The notes under the pieces are model-generated. The model saw nothing but the letters and a program-made list of their open reading frames with translations, was not told the origin of the DNA and did no database searches. Source: SAR202 cluster bacterium (GTDB taxonomy: Bacteria > Chloroflexota > Dehalococcoidia > Lucifugimonadales > GCA-2719675). From it: a stretch of 64,000 bases of DNA. Where the stretch lies: the NCBI GenBank assembly GCA_009392295.1, contig VFGW01000010.1:18844-82843 (forward strand), read 5' to 3'. Below, piece by piece: positions 9,991 to 19,449 of this stretch. Within the stretch, counting starts at the first letter, position 1. Every line of letters begins with the position of its first letter. The position numbers and the translations under genes were made by a program.

Positions 9991-10889
9991 TTGGAATCTC
10001 CTTTAAATTTAAATGATAATAACAAATCTTGAATTTCATCAAATTTCTTTCTAGACAAATTTCCTTTTTCAAAAGCGTAAGGTAAGCCAATCAAAGCCAT
10101 CTCACAATAAAATGATAATAATTCAGGAGATCTATTTAAAAGTTCTGTTAAATGTTTCTTTACAGTACCTACATCACCTCTAGCATATGGACCAGCTATA
10201 GCATCTGGAATCCCTAGCTCTCTTAAATTTACACCGACTTGAATAATCATCTTGCTTAATGCATTAATACCCTGATCTCTATCATATCCAAATAATCTCC
10301 ATAAATCAGAAACTGAAGCAGCTAATGTGGACAACATTCCCCCCATCATCACCCCAGTAAGATGATACAGAACTTTATCTTGAGAATTTAAATATATTAC
10401 TTTTCCTTGAATATCTGTAGTTAAAGATGTTAAATAATTTCTAACAAATTCATTCCCTTCAATAGCGAAAGTTGTGCCTGGGATACTTAAAAGCCCATCT
10501 TCAAAAGAAGCAAAAGCTTGTAACGGATGTAAAGACCCCACTTGTGCTCCCTGTTTTTTTGGATGATCTAATATATCCAAAGATGAAGCTCCTGAACAAT
10601 GTACAACTAATTGTTTTGATCTCCATTTGGTATTTGAAGCTACATTTTGGATCTCATCATCAGGAGTAGTAATGAAAACAATATCTGAAACTTCAGAAAT
10701 TGCATCACAAGAAAGTACAACATTACACCCAGGAATCAGCTTTGCAAATATTTCTGAAGATTTAATACTTCTGCTGAAAATAAATCCAACATTATACCCA
10801 AATTGATTCAAGGCTAGGGCCAAAGATGTACCAACAACTCCAGCTCCAATAAAACCTATCCTATGATTTTTATTATTTAAATCAAACAT
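9987..10889 (-). CDS. Rossmann-fold / DUF2520 family protein
   Basis: IGFIGAGVVGTSLALALNQFGY; SLHPLQAFASFEDG; VGVNLRELGIPDAIAGPYARGDVGTVKKHL (DUF2520-like); 4-nt overlap with panB. Confidence 0.82.
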   Translation of the reverse strand: MFDLNNKNHRIGFIGAGVVGTSLALALNQFGYNVGFIFSRSIKSSEIFAKLIPGCNVVLSCDAISEVSDIVFITTPDDEIQNVASNTKWRSKQLVVHCSGASSLDILDHPKKQGAQVGSLHPLQAFASFEDGLLSIPGTTFAIEGNEFVRNYLTSLTTDIQGKVIYLNSQDKVLYHLTGVMMGGMLSTLAASVSDLWRLFGYDRDQGINALSKMIIQVGVNLRELGIPDAIAGPYARGDVGTVKKHLTELLNRSPELLSFYCEMALIGLPYAFEKGNLSRKKFDEIQDLLLSFKFKGDSK

Positions 10890-10949
10890 ACATTAAATAT
10901 CCAAATTTGTTATCTGAGGCATGGCACAAAAAATCAAGATATCTGAGTG

Positions 10950-11027
10950 AAAAAAACCCTCCTATAAAAAGAAGGGCAACCATAATAAATCTTTTACATG
11001 CTCACCGTTCTAAATAGATTGGCTGCC
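10950..11027 (-). promoter_or_regulatory. Candidate structured leader (attenuator/riboswitch-like, possibly a pan motif) upstream of DUF2520-panB-panC
   Basis: Minus strand: GGCAGCC (11027-11021) pairs with GGTTGCC (10981-10975); AATCT (11020-11016) pairs with AGATT (10992-10988); then a short CCCTT...GAGGG hairpin followed by seven U (10956-10950). Confidence 0.5.
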
Positions 11028-11211
11028 TGTATAAATAATAACAATGAAAAGTTTTTTATTCAAGTGAAATATAAATCCATTAAATTATCATGAATTCTCA
11101 AAAATTTGAAAAAAATCATGATTGAAAATTACCAATCATAAAAAACAAAGAAAAAATCATTATTATCAGATATAATATTTTGGTAAATTTAATAGTTTTT
11201 TAGGAGTAGAA

Positions 11212-12600
11212 ATGTCCCAATTTGAATTTGATGTAATAATTATAGGGAGTGGACCCGGAGGATATGTAGCTGCAATCAGATCTGGGCAATTAGGTTTAAA
11301 AACTGCCCTAATAGAAAAAAATGAATTAGGAGGTGTTTGTTTAAATTGGGGCTGTATTCCTAGTAAATCATTACTAAAAAGTGCTGAGATATTAAACCTC
11401 ATGAAAGAATCTAATGAACATGGAATATATTTCTCAGATTTAAAATCAGATCTCGGCCAAGCAGTCAATAGAAGTAGAAAAATTGTTAAAAAGCTAACTG
11501 ACGGGATAAGCTTCCTCTTGAAAAAAAATAACGTTGAAATAATATCTGGATGCTCCCAAATCACTGACAAAAATGAAGTTACAATTATAGAAAACAACAA
11601 AAAAATTAGTTCAAAAAATATAATAATTGCCACTGGAGCAAAGTTCAAAGATATTCCGAATCTATCTGTAGACGAAGAAATTATTATTAATAGTAAAAAT
11701 GCATTAAATTTACAAAAAAAACCAAATAAAGCAATAATTATTGGTGCAGGAGCCACTGGAGTAGAATTTTCTTATATGTGGAATGCCTTTGGCACAGAAG
11801 TAACTTTAGTTGAATTACAAAATCAAATACTTCCTCTTGAAGATACTGAAATTAGCAAACAACTATCTCGTTCTTTAATTAAAAAAGGAATCAAAATTCA
11901 AACTCAAACAAAAGTTGAAAAAGTTACTAAAAAACCTTCTGGTGCCTTACTTCAACTCAATTCAAATGGAAAAATATCCGAAATAGAAACAGATATAGTT
12001 TTAGTTGCTGTAGGTATGGAAGGTAATGTTAAAGATATTGGTCTTGAAAACCTCGGAATTGAAATTGAAAATAATTTCATTAATATAAATGAAAACATGA
12101 TGACCAATGTCGAAGGCATTTATGCTATAGGGGATGTGACTGGAAAAACACTATTAGCACATGTTGCATCTGCACAAGGTATTCATGCAATAGAGCATAT
12201 TGCTGGTGAATCACCTTCCCCTATAAATTATTCATTAATGCCTAGAGCAATTTACTCAAATCCTCAAGTTGCAAGTTTTGGCATTACCGAACAACAAGCC
12301 ATAAGCCAAGGAACTAAAATTAAAGTTGGAAAATTCCCTTTATCTGCGAGTGGTAAAGCAATGGCATTAGGCCATAACGAAGGGATGATCAAGATTATAT
12401 CCGAATTTGAAAGTGGAATTATTTTAGGAGCACATATGGTTGGCCCGGAAGTCACCGAATTACTTGGTGAATTAGGTATTGCAACTATGTTAGAAAGCAC
12501 CGAAGATGAACTTGCTATGACAATTCATCCACATCCTACAATTTCAGAATCAATTGTAGAAGCTTGCTTAGCCATGAACAATAAAGCGATCCACATGTAA
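11212..12600 (+). CDS. lpdA: Dihydrolipoyl dehydrogenase (E3)
   Basis: IIGSGPGGYVAAIRSGQLG; GGVCLNWGCIPSKSLL redox-active CxxxxC; GIYAIGDVTG; HPHPTISE. Confidence 0.95.
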   Translation: MSQFEFDVIIIGSGPGGYVAAIRSGQLGLKTALIEKNELGGVCLNWGCIPSKSLLKSAEILNLMKESNEHGIYFSDLKSDLGQAVNRSRKIVKKLTDGISFLLKKNNVEIISGCSQITDKNEVTIIENNKKISSKNIIIATGAKFKDIPNLSVDEEIIINSKNALNLQKKPNKAIIIGAGATGVEFSYMWNAFGTEVTLVELQNQILPLEDTEISKQLSRSLIKKGIKIQTQTKVEKVTKKPSGALLQLNSNGKISEIETDIVLVAVGMEGNVKDIGLENLGIEIENNFININENMMTNVEGIYAIGDVTGKTLLAHVASAQGIHAIEHIAGESPSPINYSLMPRAIYSNPQVASFGITEQQAISQGTKIKVGKFPLSASGKAMALGHNEGMIKIISEFESGIILGAHMVGPEVTELLGELGIATMLESTEDELAMTIHPHPTISESIVEACLAMNNKAIHM

Positions 12601-12640
12601 TTTTTTTAAATATCTTGTATAATCTTTTCAATATAAGAAT

Positions 12641-13603
12641 ATGGAACAATCAAAAACAATACAAATATACGAAAATATGCTTCTTATGCGTAGATTTGAA
12701 GAAGAAACAGGAAGATTGTACATGGAAGGTGCAATTCGTGGATTCTGTCATTTGTACATAGGTGAAGAAGCTGTTGCTGCCGGAACAATTTCATGTCTAT
12801 CTGAAAAAGATTACATAATTACTCATTATAGAGATCATGGACATGCTTTAGCTAGAGGAATAGACCCGAAAAATGTCATGAGTGAACTAATGGGTAAATC
12901 TGACGGAACTAGTGCTGGCAAAGGAGGATCCATGCATATTTTTGATGTTTCAAAAAGGTTTATGGGTGGACATGCAATAGTTGGAGGACAATTACCAATT
13001 GCATGCGGATTAGGTTTTTCTTCAAAATATAAAGAAGAGGATTCTGTTGTACTATGCTTCTTAGGAGACGGAGCTGTTAACGAAGGAGAATTTCATGAAT
13101 CTTTGAACTTAGCTTCATTATGGAAATTACCAATTTTATTTTGTCTAGAAAATAATTTATATGGAATGGGTACGCATGTAAATAAAACTAGATCATCTGG
13201 GGAAAATATCTATAAGATTGCAGATTCTTATAACATCCCTTCGCTCCAAGTGGACGGAATGGATGTTATAGAAGTTGAAAAAGCAACCCAAGAATCAATT
13301 GAAAAAATTAAATCTGGCCAAGGACCTATATTCATGGAAGCTCTCTGTTATAGATTTAGAGGACATTCTATGGCAGACCCAAGTTCCTATAGAAAATCTC
13401 AAGAAGTTAAGAATTGGCAAAAAAATGATCCAATTATTAAATTTGAAAGATTCCTAATTAATCAAAATATTATTGACCAGAAGCAAATACTTAAAATTAA
13501 AGAAAACGTCGATTCTGAAGTAGAGAAATCCATAGAATTTGCACAAAATAGCCCAGATCCAAAAATAGAATCCTTGTTTGAAAACGTATATAAAAATGAA
13601 TAA
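12641..13603 (+). CDS. pdhA: Pyruvate (2-oxoacid) dehydrogenase E1 alpha subunit
   Basis: YENMLLMRRFEEETGRLYMEGAIRGFCHLYIGEEAV; GDGAVNEGEFHESLNLASLWKLPILFCLENN; YRFRGHSMADPSSYR. Confidence 0.93.
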   Translation: MEQSKTIQIYENMLLMRRFEEETGRLYMEGAIRGFCHLYIGEEAVAAGTISCLSEKDYIITHYRDHGHALARGIDPKNVMSELMGKSDGTSAGKGGSMHIFDVSKRFMGGHAIVGGQLPIACGLGFSSKYKEEDSVVLCFLGDGAVNEGEFHESLNLASLWKLPILFCLENNLYGMGTHVNKTRSSGENIYKIADSYNIPSLQVDGMDVIEVEKATQESIEKIKSGQGPIFMEALCYRFRGHSMADPSSYRKSQEVKNWQKNDPIIKFERFLINQNIIDQKQILKIKENVDSEVEKSIEFAQNSPDPKIESLFENVYKNE

Positions 13604-14576
13604 TTTGACATTAAGAGAATCAATTAAAAAAGGCTTGATCGAAGCATTAGAATCTGATCCAAATGTATTCCTGATGGGTGAAGATATTGGTGAATATAAT
13701 GGTGCCTATGCAGTAACCTCAGGATTATTAAAGCAATTTGGTCCAAAAAGAATCATTGACACACCCATTTCAGAGTCTGTTATTTTGGGTACAGGTATAG
13801 GTTCTGCAGCTACAGGGTTACGCCCCATAATTGAAATTATGACAATAAATTTTTTACTCCTTGCATTTGATCAGTTAATTAACCATGCTGCAAAACTTAG
13901 ATATATGTCTAATGGACAACTAGAAGTTCCTCTTGTATTAAGAACTGTTACTGGAGGAGGCGCACAACTAGGAGCTACACATTCTCAAAGCTTTGAAGGT
14001 TGGCTAGCATCAGTTCCAGGACTAAAAGTAGTTTGCCCTTCAACTCCTAAAGATGCTTTGGGATTATTTCGAACTTCAATGAAACAAAAAGATCCCGTAG
14101 TTTTTGCAGAGCATGCTCTATTATATGGAGTACGAGGTGATGTGCCCGATAAGTTCTATGAAATTCCATTTGGCAAAGCAGATATCAAACGCCCTGGAAA
14201 CAAAGTAACAATTATTTCTTACTCAGGTATGGTCAGAACATGTATTCAAGCAAGTGAATTTCTATCAAAAAATTTCAATTTTGAATGTGAAGTAATTGAC
14301 CTAAGAACATTACGTCCTTTAGACTTTGAAACAATAATTAAATCAGTTAAAAAAACTGGCCGTGCTGTGGTAGTCGAAGAAGCATGGAAAACAGGTGGCT
14401 TTGGAGCAAATATAAGTGAAACAATCCAATTAGAAGCTTTCGATTATCTTGACAGCCCAGTCATTAGAATTGCTTCTGAAGATGTTCCCGCTCCCTACAA
14501 CCGAAAACTTGAACTTGATACAATGCCAAGTGAACAAAAAATTGTAACAGCAATTAAACAAAATTTTTCTATTTAA
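13596..14576 (+). CDS. pdhB: Pyruvate (2-oxoacid) dehydrogenase E1 beta subunit
   Basis: GEDIGEYNGAYAVTSGLLKQFGPKRIIDTPISE; PVVFAEHALLYG; VVEEAWKTGGFGANI. ATG at 13596 overlaps the pdhA stop by 8 nt. Confidence 0.93.
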   Translation: MNNLTLRESIKKGLIEALESDPNVFLMGEDIGEYNGAYAVTSGLLKQFGPKRIIDTPISESVILGTGIGSAATGLRPIIEIMTINFLLLAFDQLINHAAKLRYMSNGQLEVPLVLRTVTGGGAQLGATHSQSFEGWLASVPGLKVVCPSTPKDALGLFRTSMKQKDPVVFAEHALLYGVRGDVPDKFYEIPFGKADIKRPGNKVTIISYSGMVRTCIQASEFLSKNFNFECEVIDLRTLRPLDFETIIKSVKKTGRAVVVEEAWKTGGFGANISETIQLEAFDYLDSPVIRIASEDVPAPYNRKLELDTMPSEQKIVTAIKQNFSI

Positions 14577-14589
14577 AGAGAGGTAAATT

Positions 14590-15864
14590 CTGGGAACTAC
14601 ATTAAATATGCCGCAAATGGGTTATGATATGCAAGAGGGGACTCTAGTAAGATGGTTGAAACAGGTTGGAGATCAAGTTCAAATTGGAGAACCAATTGCT
14701 GAAATAGAAACTGATAAAGCAGTAATAGAATTCGAATCTACAACTTCTGGCCAAATTACACAAATAATTGTTGATGAAGGTACATTAGTACCTGTAGGGC
14801 AACCAATAATTGTTATTGATTCTGGCCAACAAACAAATCAAGAAACCTCTATTCCTGATCTTCCCAAAGATACAACTCCAGACTCAAATCAAACAAACCA
14901 AGAAACCTCTATTCCTGATCTTCCCAAAGATACAACTCCAGACTCAAATCAAACAAACCAAGAAACCTCTATTCCTGATCTTCCCAAAGATACAACTCCA
15001 GACTCAAATCAAACAAATTCAAAAAAAGTATCTCCTGCTGCCCGCAGGTTAGCAGACGAAAATAATATCGATTTAAATTCTATTTCAGGAACTGGTCCTG
15101 GAGGTAGAATTACAAGAGATGATGTGATGCTAATAATTTCATCTGATAGTAATGAAAAATCTTCTGAAAAAATTCAATCAAATGTTCCTTCAAAATCTGA
15201 TAAAGTTAGACAACAGATAGCTAGAGTCACAACCAAAAGTAAACAGGAAATACCTCATTTCTACTTAACAAACGACATTAACATGACTATCGCAATGGAA
15301 TTAAGGACTAAAATAAATCAAAAGCTAGAACCAAAAAACACCAAGATTTCAGTCAATGATTTAATAATTGCTGCAACTGTCCAAACCTTAAAAAAATTTC
15401 CTAAATTCAATTCCACTTACATTGATAATACACCAATAATTCATGAGCAAATTAATATAGGTATAGCTATTGCAACAGATGACGGATTGATTGTTCCTGC
15501 AATTTTAGAATGTGAAAAAAAATCTTTGTTAGAAATTGCAAATTCTAGCAAAGATATAATTATGAGATCTAATAGCGGATCTTTAAATCCAAAAGAATAT
15601 ACTTACGGAACATTTAGTATAAGCAATCTTGGAATGTATAACATTTCAAGTTTTGGAGCAATAATTTTGCCACCTCAAACTTGTATGTTAGCAACTGGTA
15701 CCGTAGCAAAAAAACCAATAGTTTCTTCAAATGAAATTATTGTAGCAGATATAATGACTGCCACTCTATCTGGTGACCATAGGGTTGCCAATGGCGCTGA
15801 AGGCGCAAAATTTTTGGAAACATTAAAAGAAATCCTAGAAAACCCCAACTTTATAAATATATAA
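14590..15864 (+). CDS. pdhC: Dihydrolipoamide acyltransferase (E2), one lipoyl domain, repeat linker, PSBD, catalytic domain
   Basis: ETDKAVIEFEST lipoyl site; SPAARRLADENNIDLNSISGTGPGGRITRDDV; LSGDHRVANGAEGAKFL catalytic motif. Start set at a probable CTG (14590); the ORF track starts at ATG 14608. Confidence 0.9.
   Translation: MGTTLNMPQMGYDMQEGTLVRWLKQVGDQVQIGEPIAEIETDKAVIEFESTTSGQITQIIVDEGTLVPVGQPIIVIDSGQQTNQETSIPDLPKDTTPDSNQTNQETSIPDLPKDTTPDSNQTNQETSIPDLPKDTTPDSNQTNSKKVSPAARRLADENNIDLNSISGTGPGGRITRDDVMLIISSDSNEKSSEKIQSNVPSKSDKVRQQIARVTTKSKQEIPHFYLTNDINMTIAMELRTKINQKLEPKNTKISVNDLIIAATVQTLKKFPKFNSTYIDNTPIIHEQINIGIAIATDDGLIVPAILECEKKSLLEIANSSKDIIMRSNSGSLNPKEYTYGTFSISNLGMYNISSFGAIILPPQTCMLATGTVAKKPIVSSNEIIVADIMTATLSGDHRVANGAEGAKFLETLKEILENPNFINI
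14831..15010 (+). repeat. Three tandem copies of a 60-bp unit in the pdhC linker (NQETSIPDLPKDTTPDSNQT)
   Basis: aaacaaa(t/c)caagaaacctctattcctgatcttcccaaagatacaactccagactcaaatc repeated three times with period 60 and a single visible substitution. Confidence 0.97.
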
Positions 15865-15894
15865 ATAAAAAACTTAAATAATTTCAGGCCAAAA

Positions 15895-16692
15895 ATGAAA
15901 AAATATCTAAATGATCCAAAAATATATCTAATTTCTAAACCTTCAGTTAATTGGGAATCCATTGCTGCTTTACTTAATGACGAAGAACTTCCACCTGTAC
16001 CTGAAAGTATTAGAGCAGGGAACGATGATTCTGGATCAATCATAGAGGTATCCGCTAGATTATGTTATATGAGTTTCGGTAGAGGCAGGAAAGATATTGA
16101 AGATTTTGTAAACAACTTATTAGCAAAAGGGGACGGCAGTGTATTTGAGCATGTAAACTATGGATTTGTTATTACAGGAGTTTCCAGAAGCTTAACTCAT
16201 GAATTAGTGCGGCATAGAGCTGGCTTTGCTTATTCCCAAAGGTCTCAAAGATTTGTTGATGAATCAAGTAGTCCGTTTGTGATCCCACCAGCAATTGCAA
16301 AAAATGCAAACACTAAAAGTGAAAAAATACTACGTGAAGCAATTGAAAATTCTACTGAGGCGTACAACAGCCTTGTAATAGAATTAGAAAAAACATTACC
16401 TGAAAAATTATTCGAAACGCAATGGGATAGACGCAAAGCTGTCCGCCAAGCTGCGAGAGCAATATTACCAAATGCTACTGAAACTAAAATCTTTGTTACA
16501 GGCAATGTTAGAGCTTGGCGACATTTTATAGAGCAAAGAGGAGCAGGATATGCAGATTGGGAGATAAGAAAACTAGCAATTAATATCCTAAATATATTGG
16601 CTAAGGAAGCACCCCTTCTTTTCGGAGATTTCACTATTAACGACTTACCTGATGGGACAAAAACAGCTAAACCTAAATATTCAAAAATTTAA
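15895..16692 (+). CDS. thyX: FAD-dependent thymidylate synthase
   Basis: ThyX motif HELVRHRAGFAYSQRSQRFVDE; FEHVNYGFVITGVSR. Confidence 0.92.
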   Translation: MKKYLNDPKIYLISKPSVNWESIAALLNDEELPPVPESIRAGNDDSGSIIEVSARLCYMSFGRGRKDIEDFVNNLLAKGDGSVFEHVNYGFVITGVSRSLTHELVRHRAGFAYSQRSQRFVDESSSPFVIPPAIAKNANTKSEKILREAIENSTEAYNSLVIELEKTLPEKLFETQWDRRKAVRQAARAILPNATETKIFVTGNVRAWRHFIEQRGAGYADWEIRKLAINILNILAKEAPLLFGDFTINDLPDGTKTAKPKYSKI

Positions 16693-17294
16693 CGAAAAAT
16701 TTTTTTTGCCAATTTATATTCTTCGTCAGTATTCATATCTAAAAATATGGTTTTGTTTTTAAAATTAACATAATTAATCTTGGCGCGATATTCATCAATT
16801 AATGCTTTCAATCCTTTGTTAGATTCAGAAATTTCGAATAATTTTCCTTTTAATACAACTGAAAACATTATAGGATGCCCTGATTTCACACCATTACTAG
16901 GAATAGATATTAACGACTTTGAAGCTGAATGACTTTTAATTAAATCCCGGATAATTTTATAATCCCTAGGTTGATCCACACTCAAAATCATAATATCTGA
17001 AGATTCATCGGAAACTACTGAAATGCCCTTATGTATACTTGTGATTTTACCTTTGTCATATCTTTCGTTAATTATTAATTCTGCTTGACTATCAGTAACA
17101 TATTTCGAAATTTCTTTATGGTCATGTCCAAGTACTACAATTACTTGTGAAACACCACCTTTAATTAAATTTTCAACTTGATATCTTATTAAAGGAATAC
17201 CTTGCCAATCTAACAGCGCCTTGGGATATCCCATTCTTGTAGATTTACCTGCTGACAATAAAATTGCTGTAACAAAACCAGACATTGTTTCCAA
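16689..17294 (-). CDS. MobA-like NTP transferase (molybdenum cofactor nucleotidyltransferase family)
   Basis: TAILLSAGKSTRMGYPKALLDWQGIPLIRYQVENL; SVDQPRDYKII; GVKSGHPIMFS. Confidence 0.85.
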   Translation of the reverse strand: METMSGFVTAILLSAGKSTRMGYPKALLDWQGIPLIRYQVENLIKGGVSQVIVVLGHDHKEISKYVTDSQAELIINERYDKGKITSIHKGISVVSDESSDIMILSVDQPRDYKIIRDLIKSHSASKSLISIPSNGVKSGHPIMFSVVLKGKLFEISESNKGLKALIDEYRAKINYVNFKNKTIFLDMNTDEEYKLAKKIFR

Positions 17295-17329
17295 TATAAT
17301 TATAAATTATAGGCTGTGATCCGAAAGTA

Positions 17330-18448
17330 TCAATCCACCTTGTTTTTAGTTAATCGTCCGTAATACGATTCATTTAATTTCATAGGAGAACCATCACCAC
17401 CCAATTTAAATAATAACATCTCAGAAACTATACTAATAGCTATTTCATCTGGCGTTCTTGCATTTATATTTAAACCTGCTGGAGATCGAACTTGGCGAAC
17501 TCTTTCAAGTGGAATGCCTTTATCAATCAATTCTCTTAAAATTAATATAGCCTTCCTTTTACTCCCTAATAATCCCACATACCTTGCAGGAGTTTTTACT
17601 GCCATTTCCAAAGCCAAATTATCATACTTATGGCCTCTTGTAGCAATTAATATATAAGAATTTTTATTAATCCTTATTTGGTTAAATATATCTTTAGGAT
17701 TAGCAACCAATACTTTCTCAGCCTCACTAAATCTTTCTTTATTTGCAAACTCAGATCGATCATCAGTTACAATCACCCTAAAACCTAAATTATGTACTAT
17801 TGAAGAAATAGCCTTGGAAACATGTCCTCCACCTATTAAAATAACTTGAGGGGGACTAGTATGAGCTTCCATAAAAAATTCGGTGCCATCCCGTGAAATA
17901 ACATATTCATTCTTTCCTAAATCCATTAATTCTTCTGATTTAATCAACGCTAAAGAATCAGCCTCCGAACTACCCATAGTACCTTCTAAAATACCATTTT
18001 CTCTGATAAATAATTTAGAGCCAACGGGTAAAATATTATCACCTACCGGTTTTATTAAAGTGGAAATTAATAATGACGGTCCGCCATTGTAAGCATGATT
18101 AATTTCTTCAATATACTTAGAGTATTCATTAGCTTGAAATAAAGGATCTAATAAAAAGTACATAGTACCTCCACAAACCAATCCATCATTAGCAGCTAAA
18201 TCTTCGTTCAAAATATAATCTCTATAAAAAGCAGCCCCCTTATTTTTAATAAGTTCTTCAGACTCATACCATATATCACCCTCTACACAACCTCCCCCTA
18301 GAGTCCCTGTACCATTACCTGAACTTGAAACCAATAATTTAGCCCCAGGTTTTTGTGGAGTTGATCCTTTTGTTTTAATTACTGTCGAAATAACAAAAGG
18401 CTTTTTTAATTTTAGCTGTTTTTCAGCTTCTTGAAAAACATCATGCAT
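17330..18448 (-). CDS. XdhC/CoxI family protein
   Basis: KGSTPQKPGAKLLVSSSGNGTGTLGGGCVEGDIW; VILIGGGHVSKAISSIVHNLGFRVIVTDDR; PARYVGLLGSKRKAI. Confidence 0.9.
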   Translation of the reverse strand: MHDVFQEAEKQLKLKKPFVISTVIKTKGSTPQKPGAKLLVSSSGNGTGTLGGGCVEGDIWYESEELIKNKGAAFYRDYILNEDLAANDGLVCGGTMYFLLDPLFQANEYSKYIEEINHAYNGGPSLLISTLIKPVGDNILPVGSKLFIRENGILEGTMGSSEADSLALIKSEELMDLGKNEYVISRDGTEFFMEAHTSPPQVILIGGGHVSKAISSIVHNLGFRVIVTDDRSEFANKERFSEAEKVLVANPKDIFNQIRINKNSYILIATRGHKYDNLALEMAVKTPARYVGLLGSKRKAILILRELIDKGIPLERVRQVRSPAGLNINARTPDEIAISIVSEMLLFKLGGDGSPMKLNESYYGRLTKNKVD

Positions 18449-18471
18449 GTAAACGAACTCCGTATGAAAAA

Positions 18472-19449
18472 CTAATATACTTCAGGATTCACACATGTAA
18501 CTAGAGGTTCCCCTGTAATTCCATTAATTAAATTCTGTGCCGAAATTTTAGACATTTCAAATCTAGTTTTTACAGTTGCACTAGCTATATGAGGAACTAT
18601 TACACAATTTTCTAATTTTAACAATGGATCATCTTTAGATATGGGTTCAGGGTCAGTTACATCTAAACCAGCGCCCCAAATATCGCCATTTTTCAAAGCA
18701 TTATATAAAGCTTGGGAATCTACTACAGGACCTCTTGCAGCATTAACTAAAATACTTGTTTTTTTCATTTTTTTAAATTCACTTTCACCAATCAAATGAT
18801 ATGTTTCTTCACTTAACACAGTATGTAAACTAACATAATCTGAATCTGTTAAAACCGTATTAAAATCAACATATTCCATATCAAGCTTTTCTTCTAAATC
18901 TTTTCTGCGATTGGTGTCATAATATAATATTTTCATTCCAAATCCATTAGCCCTTTTTGCAACTTCAAATCCAATTCTACCCATTCCTATAATCCCGATA
19001 GTAGCAGAATGAATATCTTGACCTAAAAAATGTAAAGGATGCCATGTTTTCCAATCACCTCTTCTAACAAAACGTTCACTCTCTGTAATTCGCCTAGCAG
19101 CTGACATTAGTAGAGCCCATGTAGCGTCAGCAGTCGTCGCAGTTAATACATCTGGGGTATTACCTACAGGTATCCCTCGATTTGTAGCTTCAGAGATATC
19201 TATATTGTCAAAACCTACGGCAATTTGACTAATAACTTTTAACTGACTCCCAGCATTATCCATAAATTCAGAATCAATCTTGTCGGTCAACAAGCATAAT
19301 ATACCATCTATTCCTTTACTCTTTTCCAACAAGATTTCTCTCGAAGGAGGTAATTCATCTTCCCATAAATCAACATCAGCAACTGATTTAACCTCATCAA
19401 TCCATTCTGGAAAAATTTTTCTAGTAATAAGTACTCTTGGTTTTGACAT
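18472..19449 (-). CDS. D-2-hydroxyacid dehydrogenase (glyoxylate/hydroxypyruvate reductase-like)
   Basis: IGIIGMGRIGFEVAKRANGFGMKILYYD; ILVNAARGPVVDSQALYNALKNGDIWGAGLDVTDPEPISKDDPLLKLENCVIVPHIASAT. Confidence 0.92.
   Translation of the reverse strand: MSKPRVLITRKIFPEWIDEVKSVADVDLWEDELPPSREILLEKSKGIDGILCLLTDKIDSEFMDNAGSQLKVISQIAVGFDNIDISEATNRGIPVGNTPDVLTATTADATWALLMSAARRITESERFVRRGDWKTWHPLHFLGQDIHSATIGIIGMGRIGFEVAKRANGFGMKILYYDTNRRKDLEEKLDMEYVDFNTVLTDSDYVSLHTVLSEETYHLIGESEFKKMKKTSILVNAARGPVVDSQALYNALKNGDIWGAGLDVTDPEPISKDDPLLKLENCVIVPHIASATVKTRFEMSKISAQNLINGITGEPLVTCVNPEVY

Noticed and set aside
14810-15052. Alternate-frame repetitive ORF (QTQIKQTKKPLFLIFPKIQL) in pdhC
   Set aside because: By-product of the 60-bp repeat being a multiple of three; no start signal and the pdhC frame is clearly coding.
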